Positions 1-18,685 of a stretch of DNA of 64,000 bases are shown here, in pieces. The notes under the pieces were generated by a model. That model made no database searches. It was given only the letters and a program-made list of their open reading frames with translations, and was not told where the DNA came from. The stretch is from Lanius collurio (Eukaryota > Chordata > Aves > Passeriformes > Laniidae): positions 27,995,047-28,059,046 of the forward strand of contig JACBWW010000004.1 in the NCBI GenBank assembly GCA_020086605.1. Reading direction: 5' to 3'. The translations under genes and the position numbers were made by a program. Position 1 is the stretch's first letter. The number at the start of each line of letters is the position of its first letter.

Positions 1-711
1 TTTTATACAATGCAAATAAAAATGATGGTAAGGAATAACTTTTGCACAATTTGTATAATTACAAACAATTATAAAAGATTCTGCCTTGTGAAAAGAATGC
101 TGAGATTCAGGATAAGATGTTAGAAATACTAACAGTAAGTTCTGTGTAAGAGCATGTTGTGTTGTAGCATTTAGTGAAAGGTGTAGAAGTGAAAGGATTT
201 GTAGGGTCATTTAGTGTCTTTATTAATAAAGACCAGATGAGAAGGGAAGAAAACAGATAGCATTTAGGCATAGAAGCACTCATAATTTTACAATGATGAA
301 CCAACTTATTATGGCTTTTTAATATAATCTCACTCTGTATAGTTAGATTTCATAAATGGAAACTTTCTTCACAGAGATTTTAAGGCTGTTTATACTATGT
401 TCTCACAAAAGTACTTTGGGATTGGGATGATGGTTGCTGCCATTTGGTATGAAGCATTACTCTTGTATTAGAGACTTATTTTTCAGCAAAGAAGTTGTTT
501 CTTGTGTTTATGCTACTAGTTATATGAGGAGTAGTAAGTGGAAACTTTTTTTTTTCCCAAGAAAGGGAAGAAAATTCTTATCTTACTGGACACGTGATGA
601 TCTTTGGGCTTCTGTTGCTTTGGTGACTCACATGCTGGGCAGAGAGTCAGGAACTGGCTGAAACCTGATACTGCATGACAGGCAGTACATGGAACTGGCA
701 GCAGAGTTTGA

Positions 712-5557
<4,846 letters not shown>

Positions 5558-8465
5558 GAGCAGTTCCAAGGGACAAATGGACTTCAGTCTAGTTACCTTT
5601 CCAAGCAGATCGTGTGCAGCTCTGCCCAATTCTAGTATAAATGCATGTGAGCTCTAGACCTCAGTGGCTGCATCCTTTGCCAGTGAAGTTGCGTATTACT
5701 GAAAAATACGCTGATCAGCTTGTGAGCCAATTTAACTGATCTAAAGATTGTCCAAGTTTTCTTTCTCTGTGGTCTAGAAATGGAGACCATGTCAGTACTA
5801 AATTCTAAAGCATTAGATAGATTTTTTTTTTCTAGCAACTACTTTTATACATAAGTCCACCTTTTTAAACTTAGAATCACCCTTACAACAAAGATTTAAA
5901 GTGTTTTTGTGTGTATATATGTAGTCCATGCTGTCACATAGTTATAAATATGAATGTTATTTAACACTTAACTTAATGACTTTGTGGGACATGATGCTAG
6001 TTCAGGAGCATAATTCTACAGATCACTGGGCAGAGAAATAATCTACACATGAAAATGTCAATGAGAAACCTCTCCTGTTCAAAAAATACATAGAATGAAG
6101 ATGCTGCTCTGGTCTGGAGCTGCCCCGTGAGGCTTGAGTTAATATTTTAATTCTCAGACATTCCACTTTCTAGTAGCACTGTAATTGAAAAATGTGTATA
6201 ATGTAAATATTTCAATCCTTGTGTCTTTTTAGTCAGACTTTTAAAATCAGATTTGACTGCACAGTAATTTTAGGTCCAATCAAAGATGACTATTATATTG
6301 AACTTCTAGATGTGATATTTTTATGGTATTTTCTTTAAAACATACTGACTGATTGGAGCCACTGTTTTTCACAGATCTGTGGAGATAGCAAGGCAGAGGT
6401 TTTATTTTTGTGAAAATAGATAGTTATAAGACATGCTGCTTGAAAGTCAATTAAAATGTTCATGTTTTATAACAGAATACTGACTAATATAGACTGATGT
6501 GCTGAACATTGGAAGACAGTGGGGTTTTTTAATCTCTGCAAATGGTTCATGTTGTGGCTGTTGGACTAATGGACAACTAACTGGAATTAAAATAGCTGAA
6601 TGTAGCTACTGTGTTATGAGTATTGTAATTCACTAGCCAGCCTATTGTCCTACATTTGCTCAGTACTGCAGTGAAAATATGTGCTAAACACTGGTAACTG
6701 ACTGAGAAGTCACAAGAAAGGGTAATATTTTTAATGGTTAAAACAAAAAACTTGAAACAAGGGAACAAAACGCAAGGTCTGTATCCGAATGCATTCTGCA
6801 AAGCCAATGGGAACATCTCTGCATCCTCAAATGGTTCTGGCTGTGAAGGTTTAACTACAGTGGCTGTGCATCTGCAGTAGGGCTGTTGTTGCTGACACTA
6901 AATGAATAGTGGCTGGATTGGGTTTGGGTAGCACAAAGAACCTTAACTGTGAATATCTCTTTTAGCCATAGCGTTTCTTTGTTCCTATATATAAAACACT
7001 GGAGTTATGTCAATGTGTTGTTCACTCCTGTCTAATGTTGAAGGATGAAAAGGTAGTTACTGTTTTCCATTCTGTCTTGCATATATTCTTTCTTAAAATG
7101 TTAATGAAACAAATTCACACCCTAGTTAGAGAGCTCAAAGTATAGAGAAGATATAAAGAAATTGTCAGATAACTGTCCCAGGTACTGAACTAATAATCAG
7201 TACATTTTTGTATTGAAAAATTGAAGTATAGAGTGCATTCCTGTCTTGTTGGAAAGCAAAATTATTTGCTTGTTTAATTAATATTTAGGGATGAAAAGCA
7301 ATTAAGCATAATTAGTGGGGATCAGTAATGACTCTTTAGAAAGAAAATGGGGTGGCAACTTGAATATCTTTAGTTCAAGTCAGTGTTAGAAATAATACTG
7401 TGCTACTGTTGGCCTAAGGGCTGGATATTCAAAATTATGGCTTTTTGCCTCACATTGCAGGCATGTTCTCAGTTTCATCCATAGTTTATGATAACAACAT
7501 TGTTCAGGTATATTGGAAAATCTGTATTGATTCTATGCTTTTTAAAGAAATATGATTGTAGACAACGCTTTGGGGTATTGGATATTTCTGGACAAGAAGG
7601 TGGAAAGCAGTAAAACAGGTTGAGTAAGGTTAACCTAGCTCAGCTGTGTAGGTGCTGTCCAAATTCTGCCAGTCACAATCACCTCAAGGTGGTTGCTGAA
7701 CCCCCTTATGTATTCAGTGTTCATAGGCAACATCAGTCTCTGTAAATCATGCCATTAATGTTATTTCACTCATGTTTGTCTCCCCAGTTTTTCTTGAAAT
7801 GGTGTACAGAATCTGTTTTTATACAAATGAGCTTTTGAATGTAGACTCAAAGCATATTGCTTGAAGTTCAGCTCTACTCTCTTAATTCCCAAGGCACACA
7901 GAATTCCCTGACATCCATAGAGAGGTGCTATGATAGCTTTTAACCAGTGTTAGCTTTGTCTCCTGCTGAAAGGAAGGGCTTGAGCAGCACTGAAAGACAT
8001 ACCTGGCTGTCCATCTGCTGCGAGCTTGGACCTGAACTACCTTGTGTAAGAAATTATTCTGACTTGTTTAATTATAAATGTGTGCTAGTTCCCTCAAGAA
8101 TAAGAAAGTACATAGACTTCACTGGTTAAACTCTTACGCCCTATCACAGGCTTTGTAGTGAGCTGTATCAGACTGAAATTGAGGGTGGTATCTGCATTTT
8201 TACGAGTCCAGATTTAATTAAAAATAAATGTTAGCTTAATTGCATAATTTCTGAATGTAATTAAATGTGACTGTTAAAAATATTTGATGGGGAGTTCCAT
8301 GCCTTAAATAATTAAGGTAACTTTACTGAGACCTGTGGTTAGCCCCACACTGTACTTTTATATGTCTTATCTGCACTCTGTATTTTGAGACATCATGAAC
8401 TGCACACTAATGTAAAAATGTAAAATATTTCTAGATTTAAAATAAATCACTGTACAATTTTACTT
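5558..8465 (+). other. PALS1 (MPP5): PALS1/MPP5 3' untranslated region
   Basis: About 2.9 kb of AT-rich sequence after the stop codon with no conserved reading frame. A canonical AATAAA at 8441-8446 is followed by GT-rich sequence, so the transcript probably ends near 8460-8470. An earlier AATAAA-containing stretch near 8222 could give a slightly shorter form. The extent is inferred from the signal, not from transcript data. Confidence 0.6.
8441..8446 (+). promoter_or_regulatory. Polyadenylation signal AATAAA for PALS1/MPP5
   Basis: Canonical hexamer, with a GT-rich stretch about 20-60 bases downstream, in the intergenic space where the gene should end. Confidence 0.55.
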
Positions 8466-8936
8466 CTTGTAGTGGATCTTGAGAGTCTTCTTTCTGCCAC
8501 TTTGTGTAATGTGTGAAACATGCTGTGACCCATCAGTGCCCTAGAGGATGTAGGGCACCTTCTGGCAACATCCATCCTGTGCAACAGGGAACAACAGCTC
8601 TGCAGAGCTACAGTGTCTTCTCTTTCAAGGTAGATCTGTACAACAGACCATGGACTTACTATTCAGCTGTGCTGTCTGCAGCTTTACAACAAAAAACAAA
8701 TAGCCTTATTATTCATACAATTCTAAAATGATTTTTTAAAGATGTTAATAGAAATTTATTTCCTTGCACTTGCCCTCCATCTGCAGTTAAGTGCTGGATC
8801 ATGTTTAACACAAGATGCTTACCTTGAACAGACTGGATTTGTAGTACTAGAACCCATAAACCAGCATTAGTTCTGGGACATGTGTTCAGTTTGCTGATTG
8901 CAAACCAATGTCTTCAAGAAAAAGAACACAACCTGT

Positions 8937-9047
8937 GTGTTCAAGGAATGACTGGACATGGCACTTAATGCTGTGGACTGACAAGGTGGTGATTGGTCAA
9001 AGGTTGAACTCAATGATCTTTACAACCTAAATGATTCTGTGCTTCTG
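8937..9047 (+). mobile_element. CR1 LINE 3'-end fragment
   Basis: The segment reads like the 3' untranslated end of a chicken-repeat-1 element. It has TTCAAGGAATGACTGGACAT, then GGTCAAAGGTTGAACTCAAT, then the terminal CCTAAATGATTCTGTG motif. It is diverged and 5'-truncated, as CR1 copies usually are. It lies between the convergent PALS1 and ATP6V1D genes. Confidence 0.85.
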
Positions 9048-9383
9048 TCTTTAGGAAAACAGGTCTTCAAACTGAGCAGAGTTTAGTGACAGTGTGCTTA
9101 TCAGCCACTCTCCTGGACTCCACTCATTAGCCCTGGACATGAGAATCACAGGAAGGGTGGACTGTTGTACATTCAATGCTGCTGTGCTTGCCAGCCTACT
9201 GAAGCAATGAAGATTTGCAGCAACATGTAACTGGACACCTGTTTCTATATGCTTTTGGCAGGAGGGAGCCACTCCTCCATGGTTACTTATTTGAAGCAGT
9301 AAAGATTAAGTAAATGTGGGCACAGGCTGTAGGAGATGTGCTCAGTGTGGTTTCCAAGTCAGGGGCGGGGGTGAAGCAGAGGT

Positions 9384-9389
9384 TTTATT
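9384..9389 (-). promoter_or_regulatory. Polyadenylation signal for ATP6V1D (minus strand)
   Basis: TTTATT on the plus strand is AATAAA on the minus strand, about 705 bases past the ATP6V1D stop codon. It would give a 3'UTR of roughly 0.7 kb spanning about 9365-10094. I saw no coding sequence in that stretch. Confidence 0.5.
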
Positions 9390-10094
9390 TTGAAATCAAC
9401 ACAAGAAACTTTTAAGACTGCCATATTCTAGCAACTTGAGTCAGACACCAGGTATTTTAACAGGTAAAATTCACATTTGTTTCTAGCACAGACAGTACAC
9501 AAGTTGGCAGAACCTCTAATTAAAACTGTAGATATTTTAGGCCAATGGTAACAATCGTGCAATGAAAATATATCACAGAAGACTGTGGATTTCATGAACA
9601 GGTTAGAAAACCAGAGTTTCCTTGACAGGCATTTGACTTCAGCTGTGCCCATGCTGGCTTTAAGCAACTTGAACATTAAGAAGTCAGCAGTAAAGAACAT
9701 CCCATGCAACTTCCTCCCTAAGTAACATTTTTCTCTGCTTGTACTAGGAAGGGAAGCAATTAGATGAATCTGATTAGGCAAATCCAGAACTATCCTTCAA
9801 AAAAATATAGCTATCAACAGTCATTCCTACTAAGTGAAGAAATAGGCTGAACATGGAATAGAAGGCTTTCCTGATAGTAAAGCATCTGACCCATTTCTGC
9901 CTTTCCTCCTCAGCTGTAGTCAAGTTCACAGATTTCTAATCTCCCAGGAGAAATCCACAATCCATTCAACTCAAGACTTGGACACCAAATGAGAAGCCAC
10001 ATAAGCATCTTGGAGGCAACATGTCTTGAATTATATTGCAACTGGACATTCTGTACTTTGGGTCACCTGTTCCACATACACCAACTGTGCAGGG

Positions 10095-13000
10095 TTACTC
10101 AAAGAGAAGGTCTTCATCCTTCTCTTCTGCTAAGAGATTGGCTGGCTCACTTTCCCCACCAGCAGCCCTCCGCAGCTCCCGTTCTTGATCAGATTTTTCT
10201 TTCAAGACTTTTTTCTTTTCCTGGATCTTTTTTAGCCTGTGAAGAGAAATGCAGCTTTATCTGTGAAGCAAAGATGTTTTCATACAACAGGTTAGCACCT
10301 AAGATGCCATACAACTTGGATTTGATAAAGCTGTCTGGAAAAAATTCTGTAACAAATATCCAATTTGGCAAAATGGCAAAAATAAAAGGCTTTTATTGCT
10401 AGATGCTGCAATTGAAAACCTTAACCAAACTACAAATTATATTCTTAACCCTGAACATTGCATTATACTACTCTGCTTGTCTTTAATCAACTTCATTCCT
10501 CTTTCATTCACTTCACATTTGACATTTTTGTTGCAGGTAGCCCAGAACACTGACTTTATTGGCAAAGGTCTCCTAAAAGCAGAACACTTCAGTGTACTGT
10601 ATCCCATCATTCCCTCTGGAAGAAAAATGACAGCTATATGGAAGGGATTCATTTATAACTTCCAGACAAGTAATTGGTGAGCTCTGAGTGCCCAGCTCTG
10701 GAAACTCAACATAGTAAGCATGAAGTCATGTTTAACAGTGTTTGCATGCCAGATTTGGTAAGCAGTTCTCTTAATTCCCTTCTGAGGAATGGGCTATTTT
10801 AGGAAGAGACCAGTCTAGTCTTTTGGTATTTACCTGTAGAACTCCTCTCGTTCTCGTTCATCCAGTTCTGTGATGATATAAGAAAGAGTACGCTCAATCC
10901 TGGGAATAATCACTAAAAAAAATATAAATGAGGAAGTTGTTGGGACTGCTGTTATATTAGCCAGGAAGTTATCTAATGTAGTGCACAAATGTTGTTTGAA
11001 GTCAAATCTAGTAATTCTTTTGGCTAGGGGAAATTTATGTCTTTCATGGAAGATCGTACGATTTCCTGATTGATGAGTACACAAAATATTAAACAGTCCT
11101 GAGAAGTGGACAAAATTTGAATTAAAACTATGTTCTTCCATCGCATTGGTTCAGAAACTTCTGTTCAGTATAGCATCTTTACTCAGAATTATCTCCATTT
11201 AAAATGGCTATCATGAAAACAAATGTTTAAATATAACACAATCACAACAGAAAAGATAAGACACTAAACACAGCTTTAACACCAAACTGGGCAAGTTCTG
11301 TGTCAGAATCATTTGTTGAAAGAAGATACCTGTTATCAGCACTACCAAAAGTTTTTGGAAGGCTGCAGAGGAAACCTTTTCTAAGTAAAATTCTCAGTGA
11401 TAAGCTGCATTTAAGGCCTGCATGTTCAAAGAAACCAGTCTATGAAAAACTGCTGAAAAGGATGATTTGGAAACATGGGCATGTTATTGTGTACATGCGA
11501 AAATGATTAAATCCAGGACATCAAAACTCAGAAAGCAACTTGAAACAATCAAAGCACTCTGGACACTGCAGCAAAAGGAATCACAGCCAATACTTGGATT
11601 GTAGCAGTACTTAAGAAATAACAAGAAACAAATTTACAAACAAGAACATGAATGAAAAAGAATTCAGATCAAAGGAAAATACCAGGATATTGACATAAGG
11701 ATTGTTCCATCCAAAACCAAGAAGACACCAGCCTCTCCACAGGGCATTGCTATTACAGTTTTAAAGTTTATTAGAGTGATTTAAAGGTAAATGCATTTTA
11801 GTTATTTGAAGTTATTTATGCTAGCTCTTGGAACATCTTAACACATAGAAACATCGTATCTTTTGCTTCTAGTCAACAGGCTTGACCAGTGAAGTCAAAG
11901 TCACTAGCAGGGACTCCAGAATGTTTGTGAAACTTTTGTCCTGTAGGTTATCAATACAATTTCCTGATTACTTTCTCATGCTTGCCTATTCATTTATCTC
12001 TGTGTCCTCCATTCCACTGGGCTTTTAATTTTTTTCTTTCTTGCAATATGCTTAATTGTAATGCTTTCTAGAAAGCATTCTTGAACTGGTGAGAAATTCT
12101 ACTAACAAAAAGGAGAAGAGTGGCTTCCTTGACCCTGACCCTCATCTTGCATGGAGACAGAAAAATGTTATGCATCCCAAATGGAAAAATACTCACCATG
12201 TTCAATTGCATTCACACGTCTGTTTGTTATTTTAATGGCTTCATCCAAAGTAATAAAGGATGTCTGATGGAATGGGATTAAATAATTAATACATAACAAG
12301 ACAAATTCAACATTTCCATCAATTCTGTCCAAAACACCAAATAGCACTTGAAAGCCATGTCTCTACTGTAGCTTTACAGACTATGTCCTTGATAGAAGCA
12401 GAGTGTTTTCTACTACTGTCACTAGCACGCTGAATACTGAACATCAGCAGTTACAAATACCAACTCTCCCAAAAAGTGTTTTCTTAGCATTAAGAAATAA
12501 GGATTTCTCCAAAGCATTAATACAGCTAAGAAAAGGTTTGGATCTATGTACAGCACTGGGACTAGGTTAAGCTACGCGTACTGAGAGATGGTACTTCATT
12601 TCAGAAAAGTGAGAAACCAACGTTCCTGTTCTTTTTTAACTCCCACCAACCTGCAACGAGGCCAGTTCCACAAGCAGCTCCACAGCTTTGGCATAGTTCC
12701 TCTTCAGCTTAGCCAGCTGTTCTCCACCTCTGGCCAAGCCAGTGAGCTCATAGCCTGAAAAAAAAATATGTTACTATTGCTACTATAGTGTTTCTTTACT
12801 AGATAAAAATTAATACTTTACACACTACAGGGATAAAGAGCTCATCAAATGAGACTCTAAAGTTTTTTCCCATTAACAAATTGTCTTTATAGTGGTTTAT
12901 ATTGTGTATGTCCCTAGTAAGACTTAGCAGTCTCAAAATCTGGAAATACAAGACTTCTCCTCACCTGAAAAACTCACTGATTTAGGAAAGTAGAATCTAT

Positions 13001-16000
13001 TCTAGTCCCTAATAATCCCTCCATGTCACAGGACCAGGGCAAAGCATCAAAGGAATAACTGCCCCTATGCCTATGATGTAAACTGACTTCCCATCACAAT
13101 ATGGCAAGTATTTCTATATGAGCATGGAACAGCTATAAGAACATAAAGACAGAAAACACTTGGATTTTACTTACTGTCCCCTCCTTCCTGGTAATGCTCA
13201 AAAACTGGCAAGGTTACACCTGACAAGAGTGAACAAAAATGCATGTAAGAGACATAAAGGGTTATAAATTTATTACGTACAGCTCACTTTTACTTCTAAT
13301 TATGTAATGTCAGAAGCCTTGTTTACAAGATATTCCTATATAGCTTGGAATAATTAAGTCATGATGGTTCTGACATATAGTATGGAACTTCGGAATTGTG
13401 TTAAGCTCATGGAGATCAAGACCCATGGAAAATTCAGGGAAGTATTCTGGTTTATTCAGTTTTATTATGTTTCTGTTTAGTCATATGTTCCCTTTGCTTA
13501 AGGAATATTTTAATCATTCAACCCTGATTTATCTGTCTTGTTTCTTCATAGACAATTGTGGATAGAAAATTGAATGAATTTTTTCTAATTTTGGGGCTTA
13601 ACTTCCTGATCTATTTTCCAGTAAAGCTTTACGGAAGTTCTGCTTTGTCCAGAGATACAGAAATCGGACTGCAGTTTACACACATCCATCTTATTTTATG
13701 AGAGGTAAATAACTAAATACAAAAATCATTAGCTGTATGTGAAAAAACCAACAAATTACAAGTGTTCCCATTGTTAGATAAGTAAGAAAAAAAAGGAGAT
13801 AGTGTTTGGATACATTCCTGCCTATTTCCAAGTCTCTTCCCACAATTCCCTTATGAGTTGAAATACTCATGGCCTGGAAGAGAGTCACCTGCTACATTGT
13901 CTTTTTTAGCTCTGATCTTGACTTGTGCTTTGTTCACATTTTGGATCACAGTGGTACTGTAAGGAAGAAAACACATCTTAATCAGGAAAGCTGAAGAGGT
14001 TCATTAACTCATCATTATATACAAGAAGAATCAGTTATCAAATAGCTGCAAGGACCTGTAAAGTGTTGTCAGCTCAGTTCTCGATGCAAGTCTTTGCACA
14101 GTCTTCAAAGCTAACACAGAAGCTTTGAAAGAAATAGATTTCCAGCAAAGTTTGGAAAAGACACAGAGTCTATGAAATGTAACTTTAAAAATGTCTTAGA
14201 CCAAGTTTACAAAGCATAGCTAAAAAACTAGCCAGTTATCTGGCTATTTTAATTACATTTAATTACATTGGCTATTTTAATAACATTGAGTCTAATCAAC
14301 CTCTGAGATTTTTTTCATAATGAATGTGAAGGAATTTCAGGGCTTTAAATGCAAACCAAGGTCACAACATTTAATTCATTTTAGTCTCTAAGTATTTGTT
14401 CTTGCAGACCACTGAGTTTGTTTACCCACTAACTACCGTATTAACAAACTTGAACTTGTACAATTCATCTTGAAGCATTCTAAAGTAGCTTAAGGTCTTC
14501 CAAGAACAGGTCACTACAGCTAACTCCTCTGCTGAAGTCCAGTTTACCTACAGGGTGGAATGTGACTTGTTTATAGCTAAACACTGTGACTTGTTAGAAC
14601 AAGACACAGTGCTGTATCCAAATGAAAGGGCAAAAAGACTTTTCTTCAGCAGCACGCAGGTTACTACTGTGTCTGATCACTTGGCTCTTCCCTATTACTT
14701 GGCAGTACCATCAGCTGAATCTTTAACACTTCACCAGCTTTATTCCACAAGGTCTATGCACACTTAAATGAATTACATAAACTCCCTATACAGAAATGTA
14801 ATTTACTAAAATACAATTAAAGTATCCTGCTGGAGGAAAAGGATATGTTTTTCCTCTTGCATACAGCCCTTACCAGCCCCAGTGAGTCATAGGTCAGTAA
14901 GGTAGGAAATTAGAACTGGCAAAATCACTGTGTGACTTACTGTCAGCAAAGAGCACACATTACATCTGTCCCTCAAACTCACATGAAAGACCAAATTAAC
15001 AAATTGTCCAATACTCTGACATAAATTCTCACCTCCCTACATTTTTTATTTCAAGCTGTAAAAAGCAATACCATCTGAAATCAAGGACTGTGACAAAAAG
15101 AAAATTCTGTTAATCTTTCTACTTTCTTTAGCTTCCAATGGACTATATGTTTTCATCATGCAAGTTCTCTCTCTGCTGCAGTGATGTCTCCCACCTTTAT
15201 GTAATAGAATTCAGTTCATCCTGCCCACTGTCATCTTTTTTTAAGTGCATTTAAGAATTTTTTTTTTCCAAAAGAGAAAAATCATTTGTTGATAGCTCTT
15301 TCCCATGGATATGACATCCTCATGCAAGCCCAGAAATCCTCACCTGAAATCTCCTGCTGTGAACTTTGCCTCAGCAAGTGAAAAGGCAGCTTCTCTCATC
15401 ACCTCACCCATCAGCATCTTAGTCTGTTTAAAAAACATAAAAAGGCAGCAAATACAAGGAACATTGTTACTCCTTTTCCAGGACAAATAATGAGCAGCAT
15501 AAAGAAAAGAATGAGAAATTGAAGAGAGTGAAAAAGTCCTATATGCATAACTTACTCTCTGTAACTCCCAGGTGGCTGGCAAAAAGAAATATTTCGTGTA
15601 GACCTCATAGAAACAGCAAAAGATTTGTTTTTCTTAATAATCATAAAATTCTATTACATGGGGGTGAAATCACAACAATAAAGTGGCTCAGAAGGAAAAT
15701 ATTCTTCTTTCACATTGTATGGAATATTATGAGACAGCTGAAGTTGTTTTTCAACATACAACTGTATGCAACTTTGTGAAGCTGCACTCCTCCCACTGTT
15801 TTTTCCCAGTGTTTACAGATTTGTAGCCCTTGTAGCTAAAAACCATGCTATTGAGAAACCCCAGCCTTTTTATGTTAGACAATCTATAGGAAACAATGAC
15901 AGAGTGATGAGAGCCTGTCTACAGTGTGGCCAGAAAAGACCACTACTAACCATGGACACTGCAGCAGCTGCAGCTACAACAGTACAAATAAACCCATCTG

Positions 16001-16679
16001 GTATGGCAGAACAGAAAAACACAAATTAGGCTCTACTGACTATCTCAGATTTGTCATCCATGTTGCAAAGGAAGAAGTAGGACTCTGTGTTTCCTCATAA
16101 AGGAACAAGTTCTATCTGGACAAAACTGCTTGTGAGTGTACCTAGTCATGCAGGAAACATTATAGATCTGCAGTACCCCCTCAAGCCAGGTAAAGCAACA
16201 GAAATGGAGCTACAGAACATGTTAATACCATTCCTAAGCTATTTGGCAGCATCAGAGCAAATTCCCTGTAATATAGAAGAAATGATAGGGAACTTGGGAC
16301 ACAAAAGAGAGCAGAGGCTAAGACTGTCAGGAAAGAGGTGAAGAATATTAACTCTTCCAAGTTTCTGTATCATGGCAGCCAAAAAACATAATTCTGCTCA
16401 TGTGTCCTTAGCAGCCTCACTTACAAAAAACAGGTTATCTAGAAAGCTGTCCTATATTCCAGCCTATCTAATGAAGTTAGCAGAACAGGAATGCACAACA
16501 GACAGAATAGACAGATTTCAAGTAAAGTGAGCCAAACAAAGGAAAATTCTAATTTACCTACCTCAATAATTTTCTTAAGGATTTGCCTGAATCGAAGAGT
16601 CAAAGCATCAGATTTTTTTTTCAAGAGGTTACGACCTGTTTGGGCTCCTTTCAAACGAGCCTTCATGATGGTCTGAGCC
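10095..16679 (-). CDS. ATP6V1D: V-type proton ATPase subunit D (first exon missing in gap)
   Basis: Minus-strand exons in transcript order: 16562-16679, 15344-15423, 13889-13956, 13175-13219, 12651-12754, 12197-12263, 10834-10912 and 10095-10236 (TAA at 10095-10097). All junctions are GT-AG and phases agree. The product runs from the split Met of [20 protein letters not shown] to [10 protein letters not shown], about 233 residues. With a short first exon it would reach the usual 247. Subunit D, with F, forms the central rotor shaft of the V1 sector and couples ATP hydrolysis to proton pumping in endomembranes (family knowledge). Two long helices form a coiled coil: residues from [12 protein letters not shown] onward, and the C-terminal [20 protein letters not shown] helix. 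The short first exon (the Met codon is split before exon 2) is not visible and probably falls in the N run at 17104-17436. Confidence 0.97.
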
Positions 16680-17103
16680 CTGGTAAGCAGAGGAATAAAG
16701 AAAAAACAACCTGCATCATCTGAAGGGATTAGGAAGAAAAACTTATGTGAAGTTTTCTGACACGCACATGACTGAAATTATGAAGCAACAGAGAAACACC
16801 AATGCAGTTAAAACAAGATGGCCACTTCAGGAGAGAATTTGAAATTCCCATTTAAAATCAAGGGAATTTATATTTATCTCCATCTTCAGTGAGAACTACA
16901 AGGTTATTATCTGTGAAGTCAAAGCACATGAAAAAATTGACAAGACATCTATCTATTCCATAAAAGGAAAATAAGAGTTTTCATTTTTCTTCACTTACAA
17001 GTACCAGAAATCAAACTATTTCAAATACCCACTGTCACTGTGACACTGATAATGCTTTTAAGTTCTTTTACTGCTATATCCTCTTCTCAAAATCAGACAA
17101 CAC

Positions 17104-17436
17104 NNNNNNNNNNNNNNNNNNNNNNNNNNNNNNNNNNNNNNNNNNNNNNNNNNNNNNNNNNNNNNNNNNNNNNNNNNNNNNNNNNNNNNNNNNNNNNNNN
17201 NNNNNNNNNNNNNNNNNNNNNNNNNNNNNNNNNNNNNNNNNNNNNNNNNNNNNNNNNNNNNNNNNNNNNNNNNNNNNNNNNNNNNNNNNNNNNNNNNNNN
17301 NNNNNNNNNNNNNNNNNNNNNNNNNNNNNNNNNNNNNNNNNNNNNNNNNNNNNNNNNNNNNNNNNNNNNNNNNNNNNNNNNNNNNNNNNNNNNNNNNNNN
17401 NNNNNNNNNNNNNNNNNNNNNNNNNNNNNNNNNNNN
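17104..17436. other. Assembly gap (333 N) over the presumed ATP6V1D/EIF2S1 divergent promoter
   Basis: A run of 333 N. It lies between the second ATP6V1D exon (minus) and the first coding EIF2S1 exon (plus). Sequence just right of it is GC- and CpG-rich, unlike the AT-rich introns on either side. The missing bases probably hold a CpG-island bidirectional promoter, ATP6V1D exon 1 and possibly the non-coding EIF2S1 exon 1. This is inference from position and base composition. Confidence 0.7.
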
Positions 17437-17620
17437 TGGGGCAGCGCCTGTGTCGGCGGCGCTGATCAGGACTGGCTCCTTTTTCGCCAGTTTCCGCAGA
17501 CGTGCGGCCGCGAGGGCCTCGAGTGAGGCGTGTCCAGCCTCTGGAAAAGATAAATACCAGCTTCGGCGCGGTGGGCGAAGTGTTGTTCCTGGGGCTCTTC
17601 CACAGAAGGCCAAAATAAAA
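17437..17620 (+). promoter_or_regulatory. Right flank of CpG-rich promoter, probable EIF2S1 5' region
   Basis: GC-rich, CpG-containing sequence immediately after the gap, with CpG clusters near 17453-17462 and 17500-17530, grading into AT-rich intron. No start codon here belongs to eIF2alpha: its ATG is at 19072, in an exon that begins one base upstream. A non-coding first exon must therefore lie here or in the gap. The exact transcription start cannot be placed. Confidence 0.45.
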
Positions 17621-18248
17621 ATCTTATGACTGTGGAGAGAGGAGTGATGTGTGTGCTGAGCGATATTTGTCCGCTCGTGCTCGCTGTGGCTCGAGTTTGT
17701 TGCAACTTTCTCTTGTACCCCATAAGTACCTGCAGGACTGAGCAGCGCTGCACTGAGTGGACTAGAAAGGCGAACTGTAAAGTTTTCCTTTTTAACCTTG
17801 GAGTTCTTGGTTGAGCTTACACAAAGTTGTACAAAACTTCAGAGTGTTTGTATAAAGCTTTGCTAGTCTTTTTAAAAGTTAAGAATGGAGGTGAGGGTGG
17901 ACGTGATCTTCTGAATTGACTGGCCTTGTGTACATAGCATTTGGCATTACCTTCCTGCTCTGATTTTAAATTTTCTTGTAGCTAGAAAGCACTGTCACTG
18001 ATATAAAGATCATGACTAAAATTTCGAAATGGTTACTAAAACAAACCTTCTGAAGGAGTGGTGCCTTTGACTCGGCATTTTAGGCTCCTGCTGCTGTAGA
18101 AAATTTTCTGTGTGAAACTTCAAGGCATAGACAAAAGGAATTGAACTAACTTAGATGTTAAGAGCATGTGGATTCATCATCAGAAAAAAATTAAGCAGTT
18201 TAAGTATTCCTTCTTACCAATCCTTGATTATGAAATGTTGGGTTTGCC

Positions 18249-18272
18249 TTTTTTTTTTTTTTTTTTTTTTTT
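18249..18272 (+). repeat. Poly(T) tract, 24 bases
   Basis: Uninterrupted homopolymer in the region upstream of the first coding EIF2S1 exon. Confidence 0.9.
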
Positions 18273-18632
18273 AATGTACAGTGACAGAATTCTGGGGTTT
18301 TTTTCATGTGATTTTGTTGGGTTTTTTCACCTCCTGACTAGCAGGCTTTTGGGAAGTGTTTTTTGTGTCTTTTCAGTACTTCAGGCCAGGCTAGTTCTGT
18401 TCTGATTAATGCCTTTGCTTTCTTTGCTGACAGTTGGCCTCTGGAGCAGGTCTTGCAGGATTACTGTGAACATCCTGTGCTGACTTTAAAAGTCATCTTC
18501 TGGAGTCTGCTTCTCCTCAGTACCACAGAAGCTTCTGTCTGCCTCTAATTTTCTTATCTTCACGTGCCGCTTACAAAATCCTTCGTGAGCACTGCAGGCT
18601 TCTTTCCTATGTCCTTCTGCTCTTACAATCCA

Positions 18633-18685
18633 ATTGATAATCGTTGAGAGTCTCTTCCAACTCAGAATATTATACGAATCTGTGA
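18633..18685 (+). mobile_element. CR1 LINE 3'-terminal remnant
   Basis: A short match to the CR1 3' end: GAGAGTCTCTTCCAACTCAG followed by an ATATTATACGAATCTGTGA-like terminus. It is heavily 5'-truncated. It lies in the presumed first intron of EIF2S1. Confidence 0.75.

Noticed and set aside
9989..10402. 137-codon plus-strand ORF
   Set aside because: It is antisense to the last coding exon of ATP6V1D and is a shadow of it.
17040..17613. Open frames of 141 and 179 codons on both strands
   Set aside because: They exist only because the run of N is read as open codons.
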